From assembly GCA_947062645.1 (NCBI GenBank), contig CAMSQT010000026.1, forward strand, positions 1 through 10,425: a stretch of DNA of 10,425 nt, read 5' to 3'. Within the stretch, counting starts at the first letter, position 1. Every line of letters begins with the position of its first letter. Shown piece after piece: positions 1 to 6,269 of this stretch. This DNA comes from an uncultured Clostridium sp. (GTDB taxonomy: Bacteria; Bacillota; Clostridia; TANB77; CAG-508). A program made the position numbers and the translations under genes. Below the pieces are notes generated by a model. It worked only from the letters and a program-made list of their open reading frames with translations. It was not told where the DNA came from and made no database searches.

Positions 1-731
1 ATTACTACTTCTTTGAAAGAGATGTCTTCTACTTGCATTTTGTTATATTCTCTTGCAATTTTAGGCAAAGAGTGTGCATCTGAATTGGTTACAAAAGTTT
101 TTGTTTCTAATTCTTTTATGGTATCTGCTAAAAAGGTGTCTGCACTCAATCCTAACTCAATGGCAAATATTTTTTGGAACTTTTCTTGGAAGATATTTTC
201 TAATCTATCACTACAATTTCCATAATAACTTTTATGTGGTGTAAAGACATGGGCTGGTATTAAAATTCCATTGTACTTTTCTACCATGTCTATTAAGTCA
301 TATCCTGATAAATCTGTTCTTTGGGTGCTTAAGGTGATATTTTTTAGATGATGGCTTAATTCATTGGAAAAGCCTTTAATGTCTTTTAAATGTGGAAAAA
401 AACATACATTATGAGCACTTCCACACTTTCCATTTCTTCCTTTTTCGGCTGTTTCTACTTCACTACCTAATAATATACATACTTTATCTTTATAAATGAT
501 TCCTCCATCTTTTAGTTCATAAGCTTCTCCTGTTTTTAAGAAGTTTTCAATATCTTCTATCACATAAGGAGAGGCACAGTCGATAATTCCTACTACATTA
601 ATTCCTTTTCGATCTGCACATTCTTTGGCAATGTTAGCAAAGTTTAGACTTCTTGCTGCTGTGATTTTGATGGGTTTTCCCTTTTCACTTCTTCCTATGT
701 GTACATGTAAATCGGCAAATATTTCATACAT
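1..731 (-). CDS. Endonuclease Q family protein (PHP-type, YqxK-like), 3' end cut by the window edge
   Basis: The reading frame starts at ATG 731 and stays open to base 1, giving 243 N-terminal residues; the family is usually nearly 400 residues, so roughly 150 are missing. The start is backed by AAGGAGAG about 9 bases upstream. PHP-type metal-binding motifs are visible: ADLHVHIGRSEKGKP at residues 6-20, GIIDCASP near 48, LGSEVET, PAHVFTPHKSYYG and NSDAHSLPKIAREYN near the right end. This pattern matches the TIGR00375/YqxK group. Characterised endonuclease Q enzymes cut DNA 5' to deaminated bases (uracil, hypoxanthine, xanthine), which suggests a cytoplasmic DNA repair role. It lies downstream of the 59-residue ORF, separated by a hairpin terminator, so expression probably needs readthrough or a promoter not recognised here. 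Family is fairly sure; exact substrate is inferred. Confidence 0.85.
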   Translation of the reverse strand, partial: MYEIFADLHVHIGRSEKGKPIKITAARSLNFANIAKECADRKGINVVGIIDCASPYVIEDIENFLKTGEAYELKDGGIIYKDKVCILLGSEVETAEKGRNGKCGSAHNVCFFPHLKDIKGFSNELSHHLKNITLSTQRTDLSGYDLIDMVEKYNGILIPAHVFTPHKSYYGNCSDRLENIFQEKFQKIFAIELGLSADTFLADTIKELETKTFVTNSDAHSLPKIAREYNKMQVEDISFKEVV

Positions 732-772
732 TTTTTTCTTCTCTCCTTTTTTATTTGGTTTAGATAAAAATA

Positions 773-811
773 AAAAATTGCCAAAAAGGAACGTCCCTTT
801 TGGCAATTTTT
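773..811 (-). terminator. Intrinsic terminator after the small ORF, possibly bidirectional
   Basis: A 14-bp perfect stem (773-786 with 798-811), one A/C mismatch, two more G-C pairs and a 5-base loop. On the minus strand it runs into TTTTTTATTTTTA, a good U-tract; on the plus strand the tail is TTTTTATT. The stem overlaps the stop codon of the 59-residue ORF and lies about 40 bases before the endonuclease Q start, so it may attenuate rather than fully separate the two genes. Confidence 0.8.
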
Positions 812-989
812 ATTCTTGATTGGTTGCTCCTACTTTTTTATCTTCATGGATATGTGCCATTATTTTTCTTGTGGTTTCTTCACTAAACAATGGTCTGTTG
901 GCTCCTTCTACTTTGCTTAGCATTTCTTCTGCTATTTCTTCGTTTTGTTCGGCAATCATTTTGTCTACTTTTGGTTCATATTCATACAT
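810..989 (-). CDS. Small acidic protein of unknown function (59 aa), translationally coupled
   Basis: ATG at 989 to TAA at 810 encodes 59 residues beginning MYEYEPKVDKMIAEQNEEIA and ending DKKVGATNQE. The start overlaps the end of the upstream HD-like gene by 8 bases (ATGTATGA), an arrangement typical of translational coupling; no clear Shine-Dalgarno sequence precedes it. The protein is rich in Glu and Lys, with a probable amphipathic helix over residues 7-27 and a second over about 35-50. No signal peptide, membrane segment or cysteine is seen. The coupled start, the sensible stop inside a terminator stem and the helical composition support a real gene. I do not recognise the family. The overlap suggests that it works with, or is a detached tail of, the upstream protein. 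Confidence 0.65.
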   Translation of the reverse strand: MYEYEPKVDKMIAEQNEEIAEEMLSKVEGANRPLFSEETTRKIMAHIHEDKKVGATNQE

Positions 990-1614
990 GATTTTTTGAA
1001 TAAATCCGGGTTAGTTCTTTGGTTTCATTATATATTTTGACTAATCTTCGTAATGCTGTCATATTAATCATTTCACTCATTTGTATTTTTTCCATGAAAT
1101 TTACAAATTCAATAAATGTAGGTAAATATCTATTATATTTGTCTTTTAGATTTCGATGTTCTAACAATACTAAGGCTTCGTCTGGTTTAAAGCCAATTCT
1201 TTCTGGTCTGTCTAATAACATTCCTCCAAATTGGTCAACTAATTCTAAAATGTCACTTTCTCTTTCTCTTGGATTGCTGTTACTGTAACGGTTTATTTCT
1301 TCACATACTTTGCAAAATCTTTTTCCAAATCCTATTTCTTTTAAATAATCGGCTCCTTCTTTGGCATAATTATGAATTTTACTTAAGTCTTGTGCATTAT
1401 CTACTTTTTTACAGTTACATAATAAACAAGCGGTTAATATAAAATTTTTATCAACATCTATTTTTGAATAGTTCAAGAAAAGCCTTGCTATTTCTGTTTT
1501 AAATATAACAGATTTGTCAAAAAATATTTTTGATTTTTTTGACAAATAATAGGCTATTTCCATTTTTGAATCTAATTGTTCTTCTTCTAATATATAATCC
1601 GCAAAGGTATTCAT
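982..1614 (-). CDS. Degenerate HD-GYP/HD-domain-like protein (210 aa), probably not a phosphohydrolase
   Basis: The start at ATG 1614 has a strong AGGGGGAGGG site just upstream and a near-consensus promoter. The body resembles an HD-GYP domain: residues 121-151 (ILELVDQFGGMLLDRPERIG, then FKPDEALVLLE) match the usual VaDvfDALtsdRPYR...speEAL segment, and H81 with the following GADYLKEIGF resembles the helix after the HDxGK motif. The catalytic residues are gone, however. The HDxGK position reads CNCKK (66-70), and the HHExxDGxGYP region reads NRYSNSNPRE (108-117). All five cysteines in the protein fall in two clusters, C63/C66/C68 and C101/C104, at or near the old metal-site elements. The result is either a non-catalytic scaffold or signalling domain, or a protein with a changed metal site. 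The 59-residue ORF overlaps its 3' end. The HD-GYP relation is my reading of the motifs and needs a profile search. Confidence 0.7.
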   Translation of the reverse strand: MNTFADYILEEEQLDSKMEIAYYLSKKSKIFFDKSVIFKTEIARLFLNYSKIDVDKNFILTACLLCNCKKVDNAQDLSKIHNYAKEGADYLKEIGFGKRFCKVCEEINRYSNSNPRERESDILELVDQFGGMLLDRPERIGFKPDEALVLLEHRNLKDKYNRYLPTFIEFVNFMEKIQMSEMINMTALRRLVKIYNETKELTRIYSKNHV

Positions 1615-1637
1615 TTGTTCCCTCCCCCTACATTTTT

Positions 1638-1666
1638 ATTATACTGGAATTACGAAATTTTTTCAA
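1638..1666 (-). promoter_or_regulatory. Sigma-A type promoter for the HD-like gene
   Basis: The minus strand carries TTGAAA (1661-1666), a 17-base spacer and TATAAT (1638-1643). The expected transcript start near 1631 gives a leader of about 17 bases that contains the ribosome binding site. Confidence 0.8.
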
Positions 1667-1714
1667 TGTTTTTTTCTTATGTAACAAAAATGTAATATAA
1701 TATAAACTGTTAAA

Positions 1715-2149
1715 CTATAGTGCTGTAATAGCATTTCTTGCTAATTCGTCACATCGATTGTTGTATTCGTTATCACTATGTCCTTTTACTTTATGGAAGT
1801 TTACTTTATGAGTTTTGGTTAAGCTATATAATTCTTGCCAAAGTTCTTGGTTTTTGACAGGATCTTTTCCTGCTGTTTTCCAATTATTTTTTACCCAATT
1901 GTAAATCCAACCTTGTAAAAAAGCATTTACAACATAAGCACTATCACTATATAAATCTACTTCACAAGGATATTTTAGAAGTTTTAGACCTTCTATTACA
2001 GCTGTTAATTCCATTATGTTGTTGGTTGTTTCTTTTTTTCCACCAGAAATTTCTTTTTTATTTTCTTTATACATTAAAATACTTCCCCAACCGCCTGGTC
2101 CCGGATTTCCTGAGCAAGCACCATCAGTATAAATAACAACTTTTTCCAT
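1715..2149 (-). CDS. rnhA: Ribonuclease HI
   Basis: This 144-residue protein is of normal bacterial type 1 RNase H length. It cleaves the RNA strand of RNA-DNA hybrids (R-loops, Okazaki primers) in the cytoplasm. All active-site residues are present: D9 in [17 protein letters not shown]47 in [12 protein letters not shown]69 in YSDSAYV, H124 in [11 protein letters not shown] and D134 in NRCDELA. They line up almost residue for residue with E. coli D10, E48, D70, H124 and D134. The tryptophan-rich basic stretch around 81-99 ([19 protein letters not shown]) is the handle region that binds the hybrid. The start at 2149 has AAAGGA about 9 bases upstream. It diverges from tmcAL and has its own promoter. 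No hairpin terminator follows, so transcripts may continue into the HD-like gene, which also has a promoter. Confidence 0.97.
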   Translation of the reverse strand: MEKVVIYTDGACSGNPGPGGWGSILMYKENKKEISGGKKETTNNIMELTAVIEGLKLLKYPCEVDLYSDSAYVVNAFLQGWIYNWVKNNWKTAGKDPVKNQELWQELYSLTKTHKVNFHKVKGHSDNEYNNRCDELARNAITAL

Positions 2150-2193
2150 AAATTTATCCTTTCTATTTGTTTTTTTTATTGTTTTATGATAGT

Positions 2194-2221
2194 ATTATAG
2201 CATAAATAAAATTGAAATCAA
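2194..2221 (-). promoter_or_regulatory. Sigma-A type promoter for rnhA
   Basis: The minus strand carries TTGATT (2216-2221), a 16-base spacer and TATAAT (2194-2199), about 45 bases before the rnhA start. It sits in the 85-base divergent region shared with tmcAL. The tmcAL promoter must lie in the same stretch; plus-strand -10-like TATGAT (2185-2190) and TATTAT (2193-2198) are present, but no good -35 is properly spaced from them. Confidence 0.7.
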
Positions 2222-2234
2222 GAAGGGATTTTTT

Positions 2235-3467
2235 ATGAGCAGAGTTTTAGGCATTGTTGCCGAATATAATCCTTTTCATAATGGGCATTTGTACCATTTA
2301 GAAAAAGCCAAAAAAGATACTGATTCTAATTATACTGTTGCTATTATTAGTGGTAACTTTACACAACGTGGTGGCACTTCTTTAGTAGATAAATGGTCAA
2401 AAGCAGAGGCTGCTGTTAGTGCTGGCGTTGATTTAGTGATTGAATTGCCAGTTTTATATGCTACTTCTAGCGCTGAAAACTTTGCAGAAGGTGCTGTTAA
2501 AATTTTAGATTCTTTGAAAATAGTAGATTCTATTGCTTTTGGTGCGGAAACACCTGATGTTGAAGTTTTAGATAAATGTGCCGAGGTTTTATATCATGAA
2601 CCAAAGCAATATAAGACTTTGTTATCTCACGAATTGAAAAAAGGTCTTTCCTACCCAAAAGCCCGCGAGAATGCTCTTATGATGTATTTAAATGATATTC
2701 GAAAGTTTGCCAAAGTCCTTTCTTCTCCTAATAATATTTTGGGAATTGAATACCTAAAGGCTTTGAAAAAATTGAAAAGTCCTTTAGAAGCTTTCTCAAT
2801 TCCAAGACGTGAAGTTGGTCATAATGATTTGGAATTTAATAATCACATAGCAAGTAGTACTGCCATTCGAAATATGATTAGAAATGATGGCTTTAGCGCT
2901 TTATCTTCTCTTATGCCATCTGCTAGTTATTCTATTTTAATGAAAAATATGAAGGCTGGTCATATTATTCCTGATATTTCTGTGTTTGAAAAGGAAATTC
3001 TTTATACCCTGCGAAAAATGACGCCTTCTCAAATTGCTGAGCTTCCTGATGTGACAGAAGGTCTAGAATTTGCTATTAAAAATGCCGCTAATTCTTGCAA
3101 TACTTTTAATGAACTTATGAATCTTGTAAAGACGAAACGCTATACAGCTACCCGACTTCAACGTATTTTGGTATATGCTTTACTTGGCATTACGAAAAAG
3201 GATTTAGCTATGTCAAGAAAGTTAGATCCTTATGCTAGGGTTTTGGCTTTAAATAAAAGAGGTAAGTTTTTGATTGCTGAAATTGCAAAGGCTAATCCAA
3301 AACTTCAAATTATTACTTCTGTAAAACGCTTTACTGACAATAATTCTAACAAAAATCTTCAATTTATGTTAGAAAAGGATATTTGGGCTACTAATGTTTA
3401 TACTTTGGGCTATTTGGATGATTCTTCTAGTAATTTGGATTTTACAAAAAAGATTGTTACATTATAA
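2235..3467 (+). CDS. tmcAL: tRNA(Met) cytidine acetate ligase TmcAL
   Basis: The only plus-strand gene, 410 residues against about 415 for B. subtilis YlbM/TmcAL. The family activates acetate with ATP (an acetyl-AMP intermediate) and forms N4-acetylcytidine at wobble C34 of elongator tRNA-Met. The N-terminal nucleotidyltransferase fold is clear: GIVAEYNPFHNGHLYHLEKA at 6-25 with the HxGH-type motif HNGH at 15-18, then IISGNFTQRGG at about 38-48 and DLVIELP near 66-72. SSTAIRNMIRN (about 207-217) fits the family's second conserved ATP-site segment. The start has AGAAGGG 7 bases upstream. It diverges from rnhA and ends in a strong terminator. An elongator-type tRNA-Met(CAU) gene, its likely substrate, lies at 6137-6213. 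Confidence 0.95.
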   Translation: MSRVLGIVAEYNPFHNGHLYHLEKAKKDTDSNYTVAIISGNFTQRGGTSLVDKWSKAEAAVSAGVDLVIELPVLYATSSAENFAEGAVKILDSLKIVDSIAFGAETPDVEVLDKCAEVLYHEPKQYKTLLSHELKKGLSYPKARENALMMYLNDIRKFAKVLSSPNNILGIEYLKALKKLKSPLEAFSIPRREVGHNDLEFNNHIASSTAIRNMIRNDGFSALSSLMPSASYSILMKNMKAGHIIPDISVFEKEILYTLRKMTPSQIAELPDVTEGLEFAIKNAANSCNTFNELMNLVKTKRYTATRLQRILVYALLGITKKDLAMSRKLDPYARVLALNKRGKFLIAEIAKANPKLQIITSVKRFTDNNSNKNLQFMLEKDIWATNVYTLGYLDDSSSNLDFTKKIVTL

Positions 3468-3474
3468 TAAGTTT

Positions 3475-3511
3475 AAAAGCAAAGTTTTTGTTTTAGAAAC
3501 TTTGCTTTTTT
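3475..3511 (+). terminator. Intrinsic terminator of tmcAL
   Basis: A 13-bp perfect stem (3475-3487 with 3497-3509), core AGCAAAGTTT/AAACTTTGCT, loop of 9 bases, ending in a run of six T (3506-3511). It begins 8 bases after the stop codon. Confidence 0.93.
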
Positions 3512-3525
3512 GTTGGATAATAAAA

Positions 3526-3552
3526 ATCAAGTAAAATATTTTTTTACTTGAT
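3526..3552 (-). terminator. Second (backup) terminator of the restriction-modification operon
   Basis: An 11-bp perfect stem (3526-3536 with 3542-3552) with a 5-base loop. On the minus strand it is followed by TTTTTATTATCC, while on the plus strand it is followed by A-rich sequence, so it works for minus-strand transcription. Confidence 0.75.
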
Positions 3553-3553
3553 A

Positions 3554-3585
3554 AAAATCGCTTAGGAATTTACCTAAGCGATTTT
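3554..3585 (-). terminator. First terminator of the restriction-modification operon
   Basis: A 13-bp perfect stem (3554-3566 with 3573-3585; core TCGCTTAGG/CCTAAGCGA) with a 6-base loop. Its outer base overlaps the last base of the endonuclease stop codon, and on the minus strand it ends in a run of T (TTTTTATC). Confidence 0.9.
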
Positions 3586-4655
3586 CATATATTAAATTCT
3601 AATTTATAATATACGTCAATATCTTTAATTAATTCATCAATACTATTATCATTTAATTCGTTTAACCATTTTTTTAATTCATTTATTGTAATTATTTCTT
3701 CAATAGAATTAAAATATTTCTTTTTTAAAATTTCCATATCTCCTGACTTTGCAATGATATAATCTTTCATATCTGCTAAAATACTTTGCTTTTCTCTATT
3801 AGTTTTTATTACAAAAGTTATAGGAAAATGCATTACTTTATCCATATCCAGTAAATACTTATCATACCTATCAACCTCTGTAACTTGAAAGAATCGTCCT
3901 ATTGGTCTCATAACAAAGTCGATGCCACCATCATTAGCATTCGTTCTTCCAGTTTTATATAGTTTCAAATATTCTTTTTGAATATCTTCCATAGTTTTTC
4001 CAATATAAATATATTGATTCTTATAATGATTTTTTAGTATAGCATAAGAAATTATCTCAAAAATTCTAGCTTCAGATTTTTCTTCAATCAAGCCCTCTAT
4101 TACTTCTTTCTTTGCAATTGTATCTTTTAATTTAAGTAATTTTTTCAAATCATTTGATAATTGTAAATCTTTTTCTTTTAATAAATCTATATATTTTTCG
4201 ATAATTGTTATAATTGTTTTGGATATGTCAGTATTATCTACATAAAGATAATCTATATGTAATAAGTATTTGCTTCCATTAATCACCAACAATTCTTTAC
4301 TAGGATTTTTTGCAACCTTATTAGCAAACTCTCCATTTAGTCTATTATTAAATGCATGATTTTGTAGCTTATTTCCACCATATTGTTCCTTACAGAAATT
4401 CCATAATTCTGTATATTCAAAACCTTCAAATTTTTTATAGCTAGTTTTATTATTGTAAAAATTACTTTTAGTATAAAAAATTAAAAGTGAATATATTGCA
4501 TATATATTTCCTAAACTTCTTCTTGTTTTAGAGTCTCCATCTATAGCTCCCGTTTTTTTGTCTAAATATTGAATTAAATCAGAGTTATTATATATTCTGT
4601 CATAGTCATTTCCAAAATCCGTAACTAATATTTCTTTAATAAATTCTCTCATCAT
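3585..4655 (-). CDS. Predicted type II restriction endonuclease (partner of the adjacent methyltransferase)
   Basis: A 356-residue protein, assigned mainly because its gene overlaps the methyltransferase stop (TAATG) and continues that operon. The C-terminal half has the layout of a PD-(D/E)XK nuclease: a helix with E200 (EARIFEIISYAIL, 195-207), then NDGGIDFVMRPIGRFFQVTE (241-260), where D246 would be the first metal ligand and the QVTE strand follows. The usual lysine of the E/QxK element is absent there (Q257-V-T259-E260). The N-terminal half (about 20-135) is basic, rich in Tyr and Asn, and could bind DNA; residues 155-190 are helical and lysine-rich. Two ATG codons are adjacent at the start. 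The second (4652) is better spaced from the GAGGTG site, so the true protein may be 355 residues. The sequence is very AT-rich (9-10 G/C per 60 bases in sampled stretches). Predicted to cut ATGCAT, by inference from the methyltransferase only. Confidence 0.75.
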   Translation of the reverse strand: MMREFIKEILVTDFGNDYDRIYNNSDLIQYLDKKTGAIDGDSKTRRSLGNIYAIYSLLIFYTKSNFYNNKTSYKKFEGFEYTELWNFCKEQYGGNKLQNHAFNNRLNGEFANKVAKNPSKELLVINGSKYLLHIDYLYVDNTDISKTIITIIEKYIDLLKEKDLQLSNDLKKLLKLKDTIAKKEVIEGLIEEKSEARIFEIISYAILKNHYKNQYIYIGKTMEDIQKEYLKLYKTGRTNANDGGIDFVMRPIGRFFQVTEVDRYDKYLLDMDKVMHFPITFVIKTNREKQSILADMKDYIIAKSGDMEILKKKYFNSIEEIITINELKKWLNELNDNSIDELIKDIDVYYKLEFNI

Positions 4656-5566
4656 TACACCTCATTTACCAAAATACTTAATTGATTTTCATTAATAAAA
4701 CTACTTTTATTTTTAGCATTTGTTTTCTTTATACGTTCTTTTTCAATTGTCTTTCCTTTATAAACATCTGATATATGAGTCCTTCTAATACCTATTTTAT
4801 AGTATTCTTCATTAAGTTCTATCCCTATAGCCTTTCGATTATTTTTTATAGCAACAGCAGAAGTAGTAAATGTTCCACTAAAAGGATCTAAAACAATATC
4901 ATTTTCGTTGCTAGAGACTAAAATAATTCTTTCTAATAGTTTTTCTGGCTTTTGCGTAGGATGATTTTCATATTCTTCCATCTTAAATCTAACTCTATTA
5001 AAATTCCAAACATTTCCTGGTACTTTTTGGGTATTATATGGTGTGGGGACTTTTTTTCTATAGTCTATTAGCTTTCTTTTTGCTCCAGTTTTTGCTTCTA
5101 CAAGAATATCTTTATAGTTAAATGTGTATTTAGCTTTTTTACTTTTATTACACATTAAAATTGGTTCGTATAAAGATCCAAAATTCTTTTTAGATTGTAC
5201 GCCACTCGAATCATAATTCCATACAATTCTTGATAGTACATTATATTTCTCAGAACAATATACATCTAAATATGGCATAAATTGAGTAGCTGTCATAAAA
5301 TAAAATGTACCTTCATTTTTTAGCACTCTAAAGCATTCATCTATCCAGATTTTACACCACATTATATATTCTTCCGTATTTTTCCATTTGTCTTTATTAT
5401 TTCCAAAGTCTTTGCCAATATTATATGGTGGATCTGCAAATATTAAATCTATAGTATTATCTTGTATTTTCTTTAATTCTTCAATGCAATTTCCCAAAAC
5501 TACAATAGAATTATCACTATAAGAAAACTCATCAAAATCAAGTTTAACTAATTCTTCAAATTTCAT
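4655..5566 (-). CDS. DNA adenine N6-methyltransferase, YhdJ-like (beta class, predicted ATGCAT)
   Basis: A 303-residue enzyme that transfers methyl from S-adenosylmethionine to adenine N6 in DNA. The beta-class order is clear: catalytic motif IV FADPPYNIGKDFG (43-55), a central target-recognition region, then motif I DPFSGTFTTSAVAI (227-240), with the family signature ENHPTQKPEKLLERII (200-215) before it. From memory it resembles E. coli YhdJ along nearly its whole length, including RIVWNYDSSGVQSKKNFGSL (113-132), ILVEAKTG..R.LIDYRK and QKVPGNVWNF. YhdJ methylates ATGCAT, so the same site is expected here. Unlike the orphan YhdJ, this gene is followed directly by a predicted endonuclease (stop and start share an A in TAATG). 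Its start at 5566 has an excellent GAGGTGATAAA-ATG site and its own promoter. The tail after residue 265 is lysine-rich and variable. Confidence 0.93.
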   Translation of the reverse strand: MKFEELVKLDFDEFSYSDNSIVVLGNCIEELKKIQDNTIDLIFADPPYNIGKDFGNNKDKWKNTEEYIMWCKIWIDECFRVLKNEGTFYFMTATQFMPYLDVYCSEKYNVLSRIVWNYDSSGVQSKKNFGSLYEPILMCNKSKKAKYTFNYKDILVEAKTGAKRKLIDYRKKVPTPYNTQKVPGNVWNFNRVRFKMEEYENHPTQKPEKLLERIILVSSNENDIVLDPFSGTFTTSAVAIKNNRKAIGIELNEEYYKIGIRRTHISDVYKGKTIEKERIKKTNAKNKSSFINENQLSILVNEV

Positions 5567-5590
5567 TTTATCACCTCATTATCCATTATT

Positions 5591-5619
5591 TTTATATCAT
5601 ATTATTTTCTTTTTTACAA
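5591..5619 (-). promoter_or_regulatory. Promoter for the methyltransferase-endonuclease operon
   Basis: The minus strand carries TTGTAA (5614-5619), a 17-base spacer and TATAAA (5591-5596), about 25 bases before the methyltransferase ATG. It sits just after the stop of the 92-residue ORF, so the methylase can be transcribed independently of that ORF. Confidence 0.65.
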
Positions 5620-5637
5620 TAAAGAAAAGTGAATATC

Positions 5638-5916
5638 TTAATAATTTTGTATATTTTTCAAATATTCTTCTAACTCTGATAATTTAATCTTTTTAGTCAA
5701 GTTAGTAATATACACATCATTAGAGTAATTAAACACTAAAAAAGTAATGTTCTTAATAATCACTCTATGTGGTTCAATATATGTAAGATTAGTTCTTTCT
5801 AATTTTCTAATACTACCATTGATAAAAGTAGGAGTAACTTTAGAAAACTCACATATAAATTCAAGCCTTTGTTTTAGACATTCCTCAAATTCTAACTCTT
5901 GCTTAATTATCTGCAT
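5638..5916 (-). CDS. Unknown small protein (92 aa) upstream of the restriction-modification genes
   Basis: ATG 5916 to TAA 5638. This start is chosen because GGGTGGTG lies 8 bases before it; an earlier in-frame ATG at 5970 has no properly spaced site and would add a poor N-terminus. The protein begins MQIIKQELEFEECLKQRLEF, a charged helix with one of its two cysteines, followed by a probably beta-rich centre (RTNLTYIEPHRVIIKNITFL, then VFNYSNDVYITNL) and a C-terminal helix KLSELEEYLKNIQ. No helix-turn-helix typical of a restriction-modification controller protein is evident, and no membrane or signal segment. I do not recognise the family. It lies between tRNA-Tyr and the methyltransferase on the same strand, with no terminator on either side, so it may be read from the tRNA promoter and may belong to the restriction-modification cassette. 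Confidence 0.6.
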   Translation of the reverse strand: MQIIKQELEFEECLKQRLEFICEFSKVTPTFINGSIRKLERTNLTYIEPHRVIIKNITFLVFNYSNDVYITNLTKKIKLSELEEYLKNIQNY

Positions 5917-6031
5917 ATCAAACACCACCCTTTCCTTTTGGATGGCAATTTTGCAACAAAAAAATACCATCCTTTTTCAGAATGATATTTGTATCTCTCT
6001 GTTCTATAAAAAGTTCGAACAGATACGTCGT

Positions 6032-6117
6032 TGGTGGGCAGGGAAGGATTCGAACCTTCGTACTCAAATGAGAACAGATTTACAGTCTGCCGCCTTTAGC
6101 CACTCGGCCACCTACCC
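6032..6117 (-). tRNA. tRNA-Tyr (GUA)
   Basis: 86 bases including encoded CCA. The acceptor stem GGGTAGG/CCTGCCC pairs fully (one G-U type pair), anticodon loop CTGTAAA gives GUA, there is a long class II variable arm, and the T arm contains GGTTCGAATCC. It lies 19 bases after tRNA-Met in the same transcript. A 7-bp hairpin (5998-6004 with 6017-6023) follows but has no T-tail, so no convincing terminator separates it from the 92-residue ORF. Confidence 0.97.
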
Positions 6118-6136
6118 ATATATAAAATTTACTACA

Positions 6137-6213
6137 TGGTGCTCCATCTAGGATTCGAACCTAGGACCCACCGGTTATGAGCCGGTTGCTCTGACCAACT
6201 GAGCTAATGGAGC
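6137..6213 (-). tRNA. tRNA-Met (CAU), probably elongator
   Basis: 77 bases with encoded CCA. The acceptor stem GCTCCAT/ATGGAGC pairs perfectly, the D arm has AGCTCAGTTGGTCAGAGC, anticodon stem ACCGG/CCGGT encloses loop CTCATAA (anticodon CAU), and the T arm is CTAGGTTCGAATCCTAG. The paired first acceptor base pair and normal anticodon stem exclude the initiator type. A tRNA-Ile with lysidine-modified CAU has the same anticodon and cannot be fully excluded by eye. Confidence 0.95.
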
Positions 6214-6240
6214 ATCTCCTAGTTACGTAGCACAGATTAA

Positions 6241-6269
6241 AGTATAAACTATTTTTAGATAAAAGTCAA
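6241..6269 (-). promoter_or_regulatory. Strong promoter of the tRNA-Met/tRNA-Tyr operon
   Basis: The minus strand carries TTGACT (6264-6269), a 17-base spacer and TATACT (6241-6246), about 28 bases before the tRNA-Met 5' end. The -35 element overlaps the dprA stop codon. Confidence 0.85.

Noticed and set aside
1681..1705. Near-direct repeat ATGTAAC/ATGTAAT between rnhA and the HD-like gene
   Set aside because: Only two short copies in AT-rich sequence, not enough to call a regulatory site.
5917..5970. Longer start (ATG 5970) for the 92-residue ORF
   Set aside because: No properly spaced ribosome binding site, whereas GGGTGGTG is well placed before ATG 5916.
5941..5985. Plus-strand hairpin GGATGG/CCATCC followed by TTTTT
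   Set aside because: Only six base pairs with a 21-base loop, and no plus-strand gene ends there.
3520..6120. Integrative element with attachment sites at the tRNA genes
   Set aside because: No integrase, and no repeat of a tRNA 3' end was seen near the other border. Low GC alone is weak evidence, since the HAD gene is equally AT-rich.
5747..6151. 134-residue plus-strand ORF
   Set aside because: It runs antisense across two tRNA genes and the 92-residue ORF; its protein has no recognisable pattern.
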